This document shows positions 43,610 to 54,552 of a stretch of 64,000 bases of DNA, piece after piece. The notes under the pieces were generated by a model that saw nothing but the letters and a program-made list of their open reading frames with translations, did not search any database and was not told where the DNA came from. Positions within the stretch are counted from its first letter, which is position 1, and each line of letters begins with the position of its first letter. The translations under genes and the position numbers were made by a program. The DNA comes from Hofstenia miamia (Eukaryota > Xenacoelomorpha > Acoela): NCBI GenBank assembly GCA_004352715.1, contig SCFE01000078.1, forward strand, positions 103,834 through 167,833. Direction: 5' to 3'.

Positions 43610-45750
43610 TTTTTACTAGATGAATCAAAAAAAATTTGTAAAAATTTGAAAAATTTAAAATTACTATGATTCACATAAATACTATTGTATAATCAGCACA
43701 TCAACTAGAATGGACTCTATTAAATAATGCTAGACCAAATTGCTATTAGTGAACTCCTTTCATTACATGTATGATCCCAACCAGTTAAGCTTTTGATCCA
43801 AATACTACACGCCATGAATGTTGAGACAACTACTTTATAATACGTTCACTAGTTGGACTCCATTTAGATCTGCAGCAAGATGTTATCATGGTTGAAACCA
43901 AATGCTGAGCAATGCAATAAAAGGAAGAATGAAGATGGATAACGATCACAAGTTACCATGGAATTTGTTGTGACTCACAAACAAGTGTAGCATAATCCAA
44001 AGCATAATGCTGGTAATAAAGAAAGAAGATCAGATGATTAGTCGAAACTAAGATCGAATTATGATTGTTAATTAGAAAAACAATTTAAGCTAATTATCAG
44101 ATTATCTTTGTAAATGCAACCAAGTAATAACATAGCAAATTAGTACTTGTCGTCGAATTTTGACTAAACGAAGGGGGCGAATTCGCTTCCATTATTTTTA
44201 GCCATTTTGGCAGACGAGCAAATTTGAATTTCGAACGACAGGTACTTTTTGAATTCAACTATAAATAGAGTGAAAATCAATTTGGAAGTTGTCGAAGTAA
44301 ATTCTTCGAAATCTTATATTTAGATTTTATTATCAGTTTGCTTATTTATACAGAATGTCAAGCTAAACGGTAAATGCAGTAGTAGTGGTTTGGGCCGGGA
44401 GCGACTTGAGGGTTCTTGATCCAAACCATGAACCTGCATTTATGTTAGGTGTACGAATAGGAGTTTTTCTCCGTTTAGCTGGCTATCGATTCGATCGTTT
44501 ACATGTAATCAATAATTAACATCGGCAAGAAAGGGCTGGATAGCCTACCGTAGGTTATACATATTTTATCTCATAGATTTAGGTGACCTATAATAGACCG
44601 CTAAATAGACCGAGCATGTATTATGTTATTTAAATGTAAGGTAGGAAGCTGCAATTTATTATGTAACGTATTTTAATTAACTTATCTAAAGCCAGTAGTT
44701 TTTGGTAATGGCTAAAGTAATAATTATTAAACAGCTAGTGACATTGCAAGGTTGCGAAGTGACATAAATACACAATACAAATTGAGTTTAAGTCAGTTAC
44801 AATTAGCATTTGAGAACTACACCGAGTCAGGATAGGGAACACATAAGAACTTCGTTGAGCTGAGGTTGGCAGCTACCTAATTCAGCAATGGAAACACAAG
44901 TGAGGTGATGCAGAGATCGGAGTCGGCCGGAGGTCACGTATACACCAATCACGGAGAAGAGCTATGATGGCGAAGTACCTAAACAGTATTCAGTTATTTC
45001 AGTTAAATGAAGATTAACGGAAATGTATACAACAAATAGCTAATATGCGTACATCCCTACCCGTGTAGAACAGGGAATAATAATTTAAAGAATCATTTAC
45101 CCAACGTCAACACTTGGTAGCGGATGCTACACAAGCCTTGGTGCAAGAGAATGTTCACCGTGCAGGACATTGGAATTCCTAATCGATTTAGTGCATTGAT
45201 TCTTCTTGTTATGATTGACAATTGCAATAAATGAATACTCGCAACCTGAAAGCTTCAGCTCATTATAAATCCTACACATAAGTAGCCCTACATATAGATA
45301 CGGATGTATAACCCCTAAGTACATGTCAACAATCAATGCGGCCAGCTGAAATGATATCTTAGACAGACCAAAAATAAGATAGCTTTGCAACTACTCAAAT
45401 TAACAAAAGTTGTAAGCATGTAAGATATAATGGGGCTCGTAATCACCTCATATGCATAATAGATCTTATTATCATACCGTACGAATTTGGATCTAAAAGA
45501 GATAGTGAACCTAAGGGTAGCATTTAGCTATTATAATGACATGTTCTTTTTTCAGTGAATGAATCGATTGGAAAGCTAAATGGATAAAAACACCTATCTG
45601 AATACCTAACATAGCACAATTTCATTACAGGCTACTAACTGCACCGCGTGATGATTGGCTGATTATGCAGCTGCTCCAAAAGTCCCTTACCTGAATTTGG
45701 GGAATATCTGGGAACTACTCATGTGCTCGAACGCTTAGCTGCTAGGCCTA
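43610..45750 (-). repeat. Dispersed repeat R1, copy 2, interrupted by a solo LTR
   Basis: On the minus strand it resembles the repeat at 19330-20100: GAGTAGTTCCCAGAT-like start near 45720, the hydrophobic frame 45390-45127 ending near N-K-K-N-Q-C-T-K, then, beyond the LTR, AACATCTTGCTGCAGATCTAAA near 43880. The LTR at 43986-45131 splits it. Confidence 0.5.
43986..45131 (+). repeat. Solo LTR of the TGTAGCAT family
   Basis: A 1,146-bp LTR (TGTAGCATAATCCAAAG to GCGGATGCTACA) flanked by a perfect 4-bp target duplication CAAG (43982-43985 and 45132-45135). No internal sequence adjoins, so it results from LTR-LTR recombination. It defines the family's LTR ends and 4-bp duplication. It is more diverged from the two LTRs of the full element than they are from each other. 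Confidence 0.9.
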
Positions 45751-46704
45751 ATGATTGCAACTTAATTAGCTTAGTGTTTTCATTAATAATTTGTCAAACG
45801 CTCTTGCATAACTGCACTTAACTTACTCTTATAAAATATTAACTTATCAATAAGCATAATTCAGAAAATATAATAAATCATAATTAATCAGTTTTATTCT
45901 TTGGTTTCTTTTTTCACTATTTATTTAATTTTCTGCCGATTATTGTACACTAAATACGCATTTTCTCCATCTGCCAAACTAGTGGCATAAATGGTGATTA
46001 GCACAAATACTTTGGGACGTACATTCCTAATGTCAAATTTAATTTACAAAACTAAGAATTTCCTATGCAGTAAGTTTATATTTAATACATCAATACTTTT
46101 TGCGTTATCTCTCCTCTCCCCCCCCCCTTCCCCTAACAAATATTTGCAAAATATGCACGTTTTTCAATATAATAATTATGGAACTACCCCAAAACCCCTT
46201 CTCCCAACTCAACATTAACCCCCCCCNNNNNNNNNNNNNNNNNNNNNNNNNNNNNNNNNNNNNNNNNNNNNNNNNNNNNNNNNNNNNNNNNNNNNNNNNN
46301 NNNNNNNNNNNNNNNNNNNNNNNNNNNNNNNNNNNNNNNNNNNNNNNNNNNNNNNNNNNNNNNNNNNNNNNNNNNNNNNNNNNNNNNNNNNNNNNNNNNN
46401 NNNNNNNNNNNNNNNNNNNNNNNNNNNNNNNNNNNNNNNNNNNNNNNNNNNNNNNNNNNNNNNNNNNNNNNNNNNNNNNNNNNNNNNNNNNNNNNNNNNN
46501 NNNNNNNNNNNNNNNNNNNNNNNNNNNNNNNNNNNNNNNNNNNNNNNNNNNNNNNNNNNNNNNNNNNNNNNNNNNNNNNNNNNNNNNNNNNNNNNNNNNN
46601 NNNNNNNNNNNNNNNNNNNNNNNNNNNNNNNNNNNNNNNNNNNNNNNNNNNNNNNNNNNNNNNNNNNNNNNNNNNNNNNNNNNNNNNNNNNNNNNNNNNN
46701 NNNN
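45751..46704. other. AT-rich DNA and a 478-base gap
   Basis: No gene seen. A poly-C run leads into Ns at 46227-46704, so part of this stretch is unknown. Confidence 0.6.
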
Positions 46705-46716
46705 TATATATATATA

Positions 46717-47110
46717 GTGCTAAAAACATTGAACACATTTGAGGCCATATATAAATAATCTTTACAAAATAAATGTACCATTATGCAGATGCAAGATATT
46801 AGAATTTCATGCTTGGCTTCTTAAAAGGCTTTGATATTCACTCTTGATAAAGCCAAAAACAAATGAATCTGTCAAATTCAAAATCTATATTTCTTTCATG
46901 GCGTCTATGAGTCATTGTGACCAACCTTATATGTCTTTGATCAAATTACCTATTGCTATCACTTTTCTACTTTTAATAAGATTATTAGGGTACGTTCAAA
47001 CAAAAAAGGTTGTGATACTGCAGTGGCTGTTAACACATGTTTTAAATCAAGCTTGCAGTTGGATAGATTTCTAACAATGTATTAGAGTGTGAGCTTGTAA
47101 ATGTAATAAT
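46717..47110 (+). repeat. Dispersed repeat R2, copy 2
   Basis: Carries the R2 landmarks AAAACATTGAACACATTTGAG, ATGGCGTCTATGAGTC and GGTTGTGATACTGCA. It starts immediately after the gap and TA tract and lacks the 5' and 3' ends. Confidence 0.7.
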
Positions 47111-47203
47111 TTCATGATGAATTTATAAAAAGAGGAAAATGGGAAGAAATTGATTCTTTACTTGATATTGATATTAAAAAAAATAGCAACTGTCTGTCAT
47201 CGG

Positions 47204-47410
47204 AGGATAAAAAGTCCCACGACGTTTTAAAAAGGCATCAGAATCATTTAGAAGACATTGGAAAAGAAAACACAGTATGCTTAATATTTTCAGAAGCAAA
47301 CAGTGTGCAGAACGTGTATTAACGGGACTGGAAGACTTATATCGTCATTGTGTCAAAAAAGAAATGATACAGTTTGAATTTATTTTAAGCAATAAAAAAG
47401 CAGCAGAATA
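47204..47410 (+). CDS. Short unassigned frame, possible terminal exon
   Basis: An open stretch of about 65 codons (contains SFRRHWKRKHSMLNIFRSKQ and ends ILSNKKAAE-stop) with ordinary, low-repeat composition. An upstream stretch in another frame (about 47120-47205, KRGKWEEIDSLLDIDIKK) also looks coding. AATAAA occurs about 35 bases after the stop (near 47449). Could be the last exon of a gene or part of an unrecognised element. No domain recognised. Confidence 0.3.
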
Positions 47411-47540
47411 AGGATCAACTTTTTTATGTTGAAATTTTGTATTGAATAATAATAAATTCAATTTATAAGAATGAAAGCAATATATTTGCTAAAAAGTTAC
47501 AATTAATCTACAAACTAAATATGAAATACATAATAATAAT

Positions 47541-49364
47541 CAGGATTACAAATTTTCGGCGGAATTTTTTCTTTTTCGGCGGCGGAAAAAAACATGTTTT
47601 CGGCACGAAAAAGTTAATTTTCGGCGGAAATGAATTACAGTTCAATATCACAGTTAGTTTACAAATCGGCATTGTATTTAATAAAAAGTAGCTTGCTAAG
47701 GGTTTCTTCCGTCATGTTGTTTCTATCTTCGAGGAAAGAGTTTAGAATAGAGAAGAATCGTTCAACACATACTGAAGTGCATGGTGCAAATGAAAACACG
47801 TGAATATCCACCGGATTTTGAATGGAATTGCCCTGGGATTTGGCATATGCCGCCTTAAGTCCATTATTTTTTTCAGAAAGAAACTCAAGCTTTTTCATCG
47901 CAATTTCAGCTATCGAATTTCCGGTTTCTTTTAAGTCGATGAGCTTCTCCCACAGATCTGATAGTTGTTTATATGCCTTTATAACGGTAAAATCACTTGA
48001 CTGGCTTGCTGATATGAGGGTGGTAATAAAACCAAGGGCTGCGACATGCCCAACTTTTGTTAAGAACGGCGCCCCATCCGTCAAATCGACGGCTTTCTTT
48101 GCCGCTGATGACTCTTTTTCAGGGATAGTTTTCAGAAATTCTTTGAGTGGTACCCAATTGCTGACAATATAGACCACTGCATTTAACCAGGTACCCCATC
48201 GGGTCAAAACGGGAATTGGAAATTTTTCACGGTTGCCGTTGAAGGTTTTCCATTTTTCCACACGGGAAGGGCACTTTTTGAACACTTTTTTGACATTTTT
48301 CACCAATTTAATTACGTCGTCATTTTTGTCCACAATTGCACTGCAAACCCTCGCCAGCATGTGAGACCAGCACGTGACATGCACCATATCAGGGAACAAT
48401 GCTTGCAACCCCCGGGCGGCTACCCCGTTGTATGCGGCCCCATCGGTGATAAAAAGTCGAAATTTTTCGAAATCAGCAGCAAGATTAAGAACGGAAAGAG
48501 CCTTCATAATCTTTTGTTGAACAAATGTACCATTAGGGGGAACTAGCTCCCTGCTGAGTTCAATCAAAAACGGGGAATGGGGTTTTTCACTGTCGAGTTT
48601 CCCAATTAAAACGGCATAATACTTTTTGCCCCCATGGTCACATTCATCGAATACGATATAAAAATGCGGAAACTCACCAGCAATTTCTCTTAATTTTGCC
48701 ATCTTCATTTCGAAAGCTTCCGTGGCGTAAGTATTTCCAAGAGTAACGTCAGATGGTAACGGTCTTTTAAAGCCTTGCTCCAAAAATGTTTTCAACTTTG
48801 TGTTTCTGAGTGCCCCAAGGGGCAATCCTGCACCAACCCAAGCGTCAGTAAAGTTGTAGTTAAAAGAGTCTACATATCGATCTCTTGAAGTAGACATAAA
48901 CAGAGTCGATTGATTCCCCTTTTTTAAGTTTACAGCCTTAATGTGGTTAGCCCCAGAAATGTGGTCGGTAATGTGATTGCTCTTGGAGCAGATAAACGAT
49001 TTCGAACACTTCTGGCAAATCACCCTTATTTTCGCCTCGTGCGAATTCAGAATTTCCAAAAATCCATGCTCGCGTACTTTTCTTTTTAAACTCACCATAG
49101 AAGAGCTTTTAGTAGCCATAGTTATTCTTATTGAATCAGGATTCTTGATTTCCCCTCGCACAATAAATTCTGAAAACAGAGTCAGAATAGTAAACGAATA
49201 GTAAAATTGAGCAAACAATACCGTGCAATACGTGTAAAACCAAACTCAAACAGAGTCCCAATTATTTGTTTGCACACATTTTGATTGACAGGCATTTTCG
49301 GCGCCACATCCACTTAAATCGGCGGATTTCGGCGGCTCGGCGCCGCCGAAAATTTGTAATCCTG
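47541..49364 (-). mobile_element. hAT transposon, nearly intact
   Basis: Perfect 22-bp terminal inverted repeats (beginning CAGGATTACAAATTTTCG at 47541, complement ending at 49364) enclose one uninterrupted transposase gene. Subterminal regions on both sides carry several GGCGG/CCGCC clusters. The element is 1,824 bp, compact for a hAT. A target duplication directly at the ends is not visible, but AAATACAT (47524-47531) and GAATACAT (49365-49372) match at seven of eight positions, with a 9-base AATAATAAT between the left copy and the terminus. Confidence 0.9.
47659..49119 (-). CDS. hAT-superfamily transposase
   Basis: 486 residues, one open frame; the start MATKSSSMVSLKRK is chosen because the 33 residues before it (from 49218) are hydrophobic and unlike the family. 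A BED-type zinc finger spans about 35-59 (C35-x2-C38, with His at 49, 54 and 59). D158 (IVFDECDHGG) and D226 (LFITDGAAYNG) are the first two catalytic acids. C250-W-S-H253 is the hAT CxxH motif. LTRWGTWL (about 305-312) is the conserved Arg-Trp block. E453 in CVERFFSILNSFLEDRNNM is the third catalytic acid at the start of the C-terminal dimerisation region. All key residues are present. The general look is of hATs related to the CGG-binding-protein/DUF659-like group, which is interesting given the CGG-rich ends. Likely nuclear cut-and-paste transposase. Confidence 0.9.
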   Translation of the reverse strand: MATKSSSMVSLKRKVREHGFLEILNSHEAKIRVICQKCSKSFICSKSNHITDHISGANHIKAVNLKKGNQSTLFMSTSRDRYVDSFNYNFTDAWVGAGLPLGALRNTKLKTFLEQGFKRPLPSDVTLGNTYATEAFEMKMAKLREIAGEFPHFYIVFDECDHGGKKYYAVLIGKLDSEKPHSPFLIELSRELVPPNGTFVQQKIMKALSVLNLAADFEKFRLFITDGAAYNGVAARGLQALFPDMVHVTCWSHMLARVCSAIVDKNDDVIKLVKNVKKVFKKCPSRVEKWKTFNGNREKFPIPVLTRWGTWLNAVVYIVSNWVPLKEFLKTIPEKESSAAKKAVDLTDGAPFLTKVGHVAALGFITTLISASQSSDFTVIKAYKQLSDLWEKLIDLKETGNSIAEIAMKKLEFLSEKNNGLKAAYAKSQGNSIQNPVDIHVFSFAPCTSVCVERFFSILNSFLEDRNNMTEETLSKLLFIKYNADL

Positions 49365-49532
49365 GAATACATTTGTGTTGGTGTGTGTCTATGTATGTGG
49401 TGAGCTCAGTGTAGAAAATCAGTAAATGTGCTTAGCATGTTTGTGTCTCCGTTTGTATTTTGTCGATGAAAACGTGCACATTTCAATTTTTTCTAAATTT
49501 TTTGTAATTTTTTCTACTCTAGTCTCATTATC

Positions 49533-50045
49533 TCAATCATTCCAAATATTAGAGGCTGCTCGATGAAAACTAGGATATGAAATACTGCTACAAATAAACT
49601 TATGTGATCGAGGATTTACTTTTAAGTAATTATCTAGAAAAGAAATTGATTGTCGTCCATATTTATACCTAAATAAAATTGAAGCTGCAGGGAATTGTAC
49701 TTGATATAGCGGGGATAATATATTATACTTTCGTCTGTATTCACTTACATGATCATGCTTACGTGCAAAATTTAATGTTCTTAATGACCAATTAAAAGTT
49801 TTTGATAATAAATCGCGGCTTTTTGTATTAAAATAAATAAGTAAAAATGAACAATAATGTAGTTGCGATAAGCAAAATGCATGCAAGAACTGAATGTGAT
49901 AATCTAGCCCTAAATTTCTGAGGTGGTATAAGTATCTAGCGCCACAAGCCATTTTATGTATCTTTTTTAAAAGAATTTTATCGAATTTTAAAGCTTTGTC
50001 AATATCAACACCTAAATATGTAACATGATCACTTTGTTTATACAT
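49533..50045 (-). pseudogene. LINE ORF2 C-terminal region
   Basis: 170 codons starting MYKQSDHVTYLGVDIDKALKFDKILLK: the YLGV-D block that follows RT in CR1/Jockey-like LINEs. KIHKMACGARYLYHLR, then FLHAFCLSQLHYCSFLLIYF (the conserved L.S.L.Y...W-like block) and LLSKTFNWSLRTLNF follow, in the order usual after the RT thumb. The open frame ends at SNIWND-stop, close to the 3' end of the element. Confidence 0.75.
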
Positions 50046-50289
50046 TAAATTAAATAATGAGTTAAAATTTACTATTGATGATTTCAGAAAGAATATTATT
50101 TCCTCATTTTGCCTAACAGTTTATAAGTTTCAAGGATGTAACATCAATGAACCTTATAATATATATGATGTAAGTGTGATGGATAAGAAAGTAATATATA
50201 CTGCNATTAATTCAATTTTGTTTGTTATTTCTTTTACAGCATTGGGGGAAAATATAATGAATTGAGTTTTTTCAATAGTAACATTTTAA

Positions 50290-50891
50290 TTGATTGGATG
50301 TGAAATACCTAGAAAGATTTTCAATATCACTTTGCACATTTTTTGTGGCCCTAAATGCATCATTATCTGTATTTATCAGACACGTGTCATCAGCAAATTG
50401 ATAAATTTCACTATGTTTTACATGTTTAATTATGTCATTTACATATATTGCAAATAGAACGGGCCCTATAGTACTGTGCCTTGAGGTACTCCTCGATCGG
50501 TTGTAATGTAATCACATTTCATGTTATTCATTAACACGCTATTTTTTTAAAAACTCATAATTAATTTAATTGAATTTTGTTGAACTCCATAATTTTTAAG
50601 TTTAATCGATAAAATTTCAAAATTCATTGATTTAAAAGCTTTGCTTAAGTCTAGAAGAACTATGCAATTGGATTTATTTTGAGCTTTATTAGCGGATATT
50701 TTTTCAGCAATTGAAATAATTGCATCACTTTTACTATGTTTAGCGCGAAAACCATATTGTTTGAATGATAAAATATTCTCAGATGCAAGATATTGTTTGA
50801 TTTGAATGTGCAGTAACCTTTCAAATAGCTTACTAAAAGGATGGGTTATTGAAATTGGCCTATAATTTTGCAGCAATAAGGGGATCTCCAT
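50290..50891 (-). pseudogene. LINE reverse transcriptase
   Basis: The frame 50891-50547 reads NYRPISITHPFSKLFERLLHIQ, QYGFRAKHSKSDAI and NCIVLLDLSKAFKSMN (first catalytic Asp in LLDLSKAF). After a break, GPVLFAIYVNDIIKHV (about 50465-50415) and EIYQFADDTCLINTDN (about 50410-50360) give the catalytic ADD, intact, then LSRYFTSNQLK. The typical GVPQGT block is present but split by a frameshift near 50480. Function when intact: target-primed reverse transcription. Confidence 0.85.
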
Positions 50892-51779
50892 TTTTATACA
50901 AAGGTGTTAAATCTGGCTTTTTCATTATTTCCGGAAATTCGTTTTCAACTATACATTGATTAAATGCAAATAATAAATGGTCACCAAATACATGAAAAAA
51001 TTTTTAATTATAAAGTAAGGTAAATGAGTGGAACCTGAAGATTTATTTACGTCTAAGTTTAGAACAATAATTTGTAATTCTTTTAAGGTAGATAACCTAA
51101 ATTGAAACGTAGATTTACAATTTGATTGCTTAAGTTTTGATAGAGAAAATTGAAGTTGCCTAATTCTTTAAATGTGTGATTTAGATGATTTAAAATCTTT
51201 TTTTATCTGTAAATTTTTTATTATCAATATAAAGTTCTGAAATTTCACTATTTAGCCCATTCGATTTTCCAATAAAACGGTTTAAAAATTTCCACTTTTG
51301 TTTAGAAGAGTTTAAGTTTTCAAAAAATCGAAGTTTTTTTAATGATGTATTTTTTGTGCGTAGGTCTTTAATTAATTTCTATTTCGTAATTAGTCCAATT
51401 TATCTCGGTCGAGTCGGACTTAGCTAGTTCAAAGAGTTTCTGCTTTATGTTTATCGTGTTCTTATTTAGTTGATCGCCAGTTGCGCTGACTTGTTAATTA
51501 CTCGGTGGGACTTCAGCCGTGCTACTTTGCTTAGTGCTTGATTGATTGATGCGGCAACATAATTTAACATGTGGGAATAAGAATTTAGAGTACAAATATA
51601 GTCGAATGGAATATTTTTAAGTAAATTTTCCATGATTTCATCTGAATAGTTTTTGAAATGCCTAGCATAAATCGTTTTAAATTTAGATAACTTAGCATGA
51701 TGTGTACTAATATAAATGCAGAGTGCATGAGCACTGAAAGATTCGAAGATTAAAGGTTTATATATATAGTTTCTGAATT

Positions 51780-52375
51780 ACATAAAAAAATAATCAATTA
51801 ATGTCGTTCTTCTAGTGGGATTCTGAGTGTTGATAATTTTTAAGTTATAAATAGCGCATAGTTCATTCAATGCATTTTTTGATAAAAACTGAAAAAAAAT
51901 TATATTAAAGTCACCTAATATGTCTAGGGAATAGTTTTTATTAGGAAACTGTGAAATTTTTAGCGCATTTAAACTTTACATATTCTACAAGAAAATTCAT
52001 ATTTGGACTATAAGTCACATTAATTAATTCATGTTCGGAGGAATTTGTAGGTGATTTATATTTTTTAAATCCATAATGATTCAAAAACAGAATGATCGGA
52101 TTCAAGATTTTTTTTCGTATTGGATTTAATTCTTTTGGTATAATAATCATAAGACCACCACCTCTACTATTCCTATTTTTAACAAAAACATCAAAGATTG
52201 CGGGGTCTGGATTGAACAAATTTGGATTAATTTCGTTGTTTAACCAAGTTTCTGTAATACTGATAATTGAATTTGAACAAAATTGAGTTGCAATTTTAAG
52301 AAAGTGATTTCTATTTGAATTCAGACTTCTGGCGTTTAAATAAATATACTTAAAATTGTCTTTATAATGATTCAA
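51780..52375 (-). pseudogene. LINE AP-type endonuclease
   Basis: The frame 52375-51941 starts with KYIYLNARSLNSNRNHF (the N-A-R-S-L motif), then IISITETWLNNEI with the catalytic Glu, and RGGGLMIIIP. A frame change near 51945 leads to LDILGDFNIIF (catalytic Asp/Asn pair) and TQNPTRRTTLIDYFF. These are the successive motifs of the apurinic-type endonuclease of CR1/Jockey LINEs, though the region between them is shortened. It nicks target DNA. An identical copy lies at 53578-54012. Confidence 0.85.
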
Positions 52376-52492
52376 GAAATTTTCAAGATTACATTCATCT
52401 AAGATTGGGCCAGGATTTAATTCTATATCTCCTGCTAGAATAATTAAATTATTATAAAAGTAATCATGGATGAAATTATGAAATTTTTTTGN

Positions 52493-54127
52493 TCAATGTA
52501 AAAGTGCACAATTTAATTTTTTTCTAAATTTTTTCTAATTTTTTTCTACTCTACGGCTATCGGCTTTTCTTATTAAAATTTATAAATAAAAATGAACAGT
52601 AATGTAGGTGCGATAAACAAAATGCATGCAATAGCTGAATGTGATAATATGTCCCTAAATTTCTGAGGTGGTATAAGTATCTAACGCCAGAAACCATTTT
52701 ATGTATATTTTTTAAGAGAAATTTATCGAGTATTAAATCTTTATCAATATCAACACCTAAATATGTAACATGATCACTTTGTTTTATCGGAACACTTTAG
52801 ATTATTTAAAATCTTTTTTTTATCTTTAAATTTTTTATTATCAATATAAAGTTCTGAAATTTCACTATTTAGCCCATTTGAATTTCCAATAATACGGTTT
52901 AAAAACTTCCACTTTTGTTTAGAAGAGTTTAATTTTTCAAAAATCGATGTTGTTTTAATGATCTAGTTTTTGTGCGTAGTTCTTTAATTAATTTCTTTGA
53001 TCTTTCGTAATTAGTCCAATTTTTCTCGGTCGGGCCGGACTTAGCTAGTTCAAAGAGTTTCTGCTTTATGTTTATCGTGTTCTTAATTAGTTGATTGGCA
53101 GGTGCGGTTAAGTTCAATTGTCGTGATTTGTTAATTACTCGGCCGGACTTCAGCGGTGCTACTTTGTTTAGTGCTTGATTAATCTGTGCGGCAATGTATT
53201 TTAACATGTGGGAACCAGAATTTAGAATAAAAATATAGTCGAATGGAATATTTTTAAGTAAATTTTCCATGGTGTCATCTGAATAGCTTTTGAAATCCCT
53301 AGCATAAATCGTTTTAAATTTAGATAACTTAGCATGATGTGTACTAATATAAATGCAGAGTGCATGAGCACTGAAAGATTCGAAGATTAAAGGTTTATAT
53401 ATATAGTTTCTGAATTACATAAAAAAATAATCAATTAATGTCGTTCTTCTAGTGGGATTCTGAGTGTTGATAATTTTTAAGTTATAAATAGCGCATAGTT
53501 CATTCAATGCATTTTTTGATAAAAACTGAAAAAAAATTATATTAAAGTCACCTAATATGTCTAGGGAATAGTTTTTATTAGGAAACTGTGAAATTTTTAG
53601 CGCATTTAAACTTTACATATTCTACAAGAAAATTCATATTTGGACTATAAGTCACATTAATTAATTCATGTTCGGAGGAATTTGTAGGTGATTTATATTT
53701 TTTAAATCCATAATGATTCAAAAACAGAATGATCGGATTCAAGATTTTTTTTCGTATTGGATTTAATTCTTTTGGTATAATAATCATAAGACCACCACCT
53801 CTACTATTCCTATTTTTAACAAAAACATCAAAGATTGCGGGGTCTGGATTGAACAAATTTGGATTAATTTCGTTGTTTAACCAAGTTTCTGTAATACTGA
53901 TAATTGAATTTGAACAAAATTGAGTTGCAATTTTAAGAAAGTGATTTCTATTTGAATTCAGACTTCTGGCGTTTAAATAAATATACTTAAAATTGTCTTT
54001 ATAATGATTCAAGAAATTTTCAAGATTACATTCATCTAAGATTGGGCCAGGATTTAATTCTATATCTCCTGCTAGAATAATTAAATTATTATAAAAGTAA
54101 TCATGGATGAAATTATGAAATTTTTTT
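52493..54127 (-). mobile_element. CR1/Jockey-type LINE, copy 2, internally deleted
   Basis: The 3' end (52493-52785) parallels 49490-50040 of copy 1. It then jumps at about 52790 to sequence equivalent to 51175 of copy 1, so the RT region is missing. The linker 52929-53270 (VAPLKSGRVINKSRQLNL, KIPFDYIFILNSGSH) is open for 113 codons, and diverged from copy 1. From 53302 on it is the same as copy 1, including the endonuclease frame 53578-54012. The abrupt change from diverged to identical suggests an assembly chimera. Confidence 0.75.
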
Positions 54128-54275
54128 GCTAAATTTTAGTGATAATTCATAGTAGTGTTGATAATGAAATTTGTGTGTGTGTGTATGTGTGGTTGTCTTA
54201 CGTGTATATAATATAATATTACATTTTTCAGGAGTAATACAAATAAAAATAGTGTTTTCCAAAAGCTTGCCTTGT

Positions 54276-54518
54276 TCATTGAAATAGCTGACGGTCAAGG
54301 GTGGGGTAAAAAGCGGGTGTCGGCAGTAGAGCATGGCGTGTATTGTTGGATGCTTCTTTAGTGTAGAATGTTTCGGGTTGACGCGATTCGGATGAGTTGA
54401 CGGAGGGTGAAAGTAGTTCCTTAGATTGCTGATGAATACTTAGCGGACCTTTGCGAGACAGGTGAATACCATCGTGAGCAAGAAGAGTGGAATTGATTGA
54501 GCGCGGCGAAAGAATCAT
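54276..54518 (-). pseudogene. LINE ORF1 scrap (esterase-like tail)
   Basis: An 80-codon frame: MILSPRSINSTLLAHDGIHLSRKGPLS and a Ser/Thr/Pro-rich tail. D-G-I-H-L-S matches the catalytic Asp/His block (DGxHLs) of SGNH-type esterase domains found in ORF1 of CR1-like LINEs. It lies upstream of the endonuclease in the same orientation, as expected for ORF1. The remainder of ORF1 is absent, so the LINE is 5'-truncated near 54520. Confidence 0.55.
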
Positions 54519-54552
54519 ATAGTTAGCAATTATTTGCTATATATTTATATTT

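Larger units (their letters stand above)
49470..52491 (-). mobile_element. CR1/Jockey-type LINE, copy 1
   Basis: On the minus strand: endonuclease (52375 to about 51780), linker (about 51660-51300), RT (50891-50290), C-terminal domain (50045-49533), and a short 3' tail of AAAAATT/TTTAGAAAAAATT repeats near 49480-49525. The order endonuclease, RT, C-terminal is that of non-LTR retrotransposons. Frameshifts throughout. The right part (51665-52491) is the same as 53302-54127, joined through an N at 52492. Confidence 0.82.

Noticed and set aside
47822-48546. Plus-strand frames within 47.8-49.2 kb
   Set aside because: They are opposite-strand readings of the intact hAT transposase gene.
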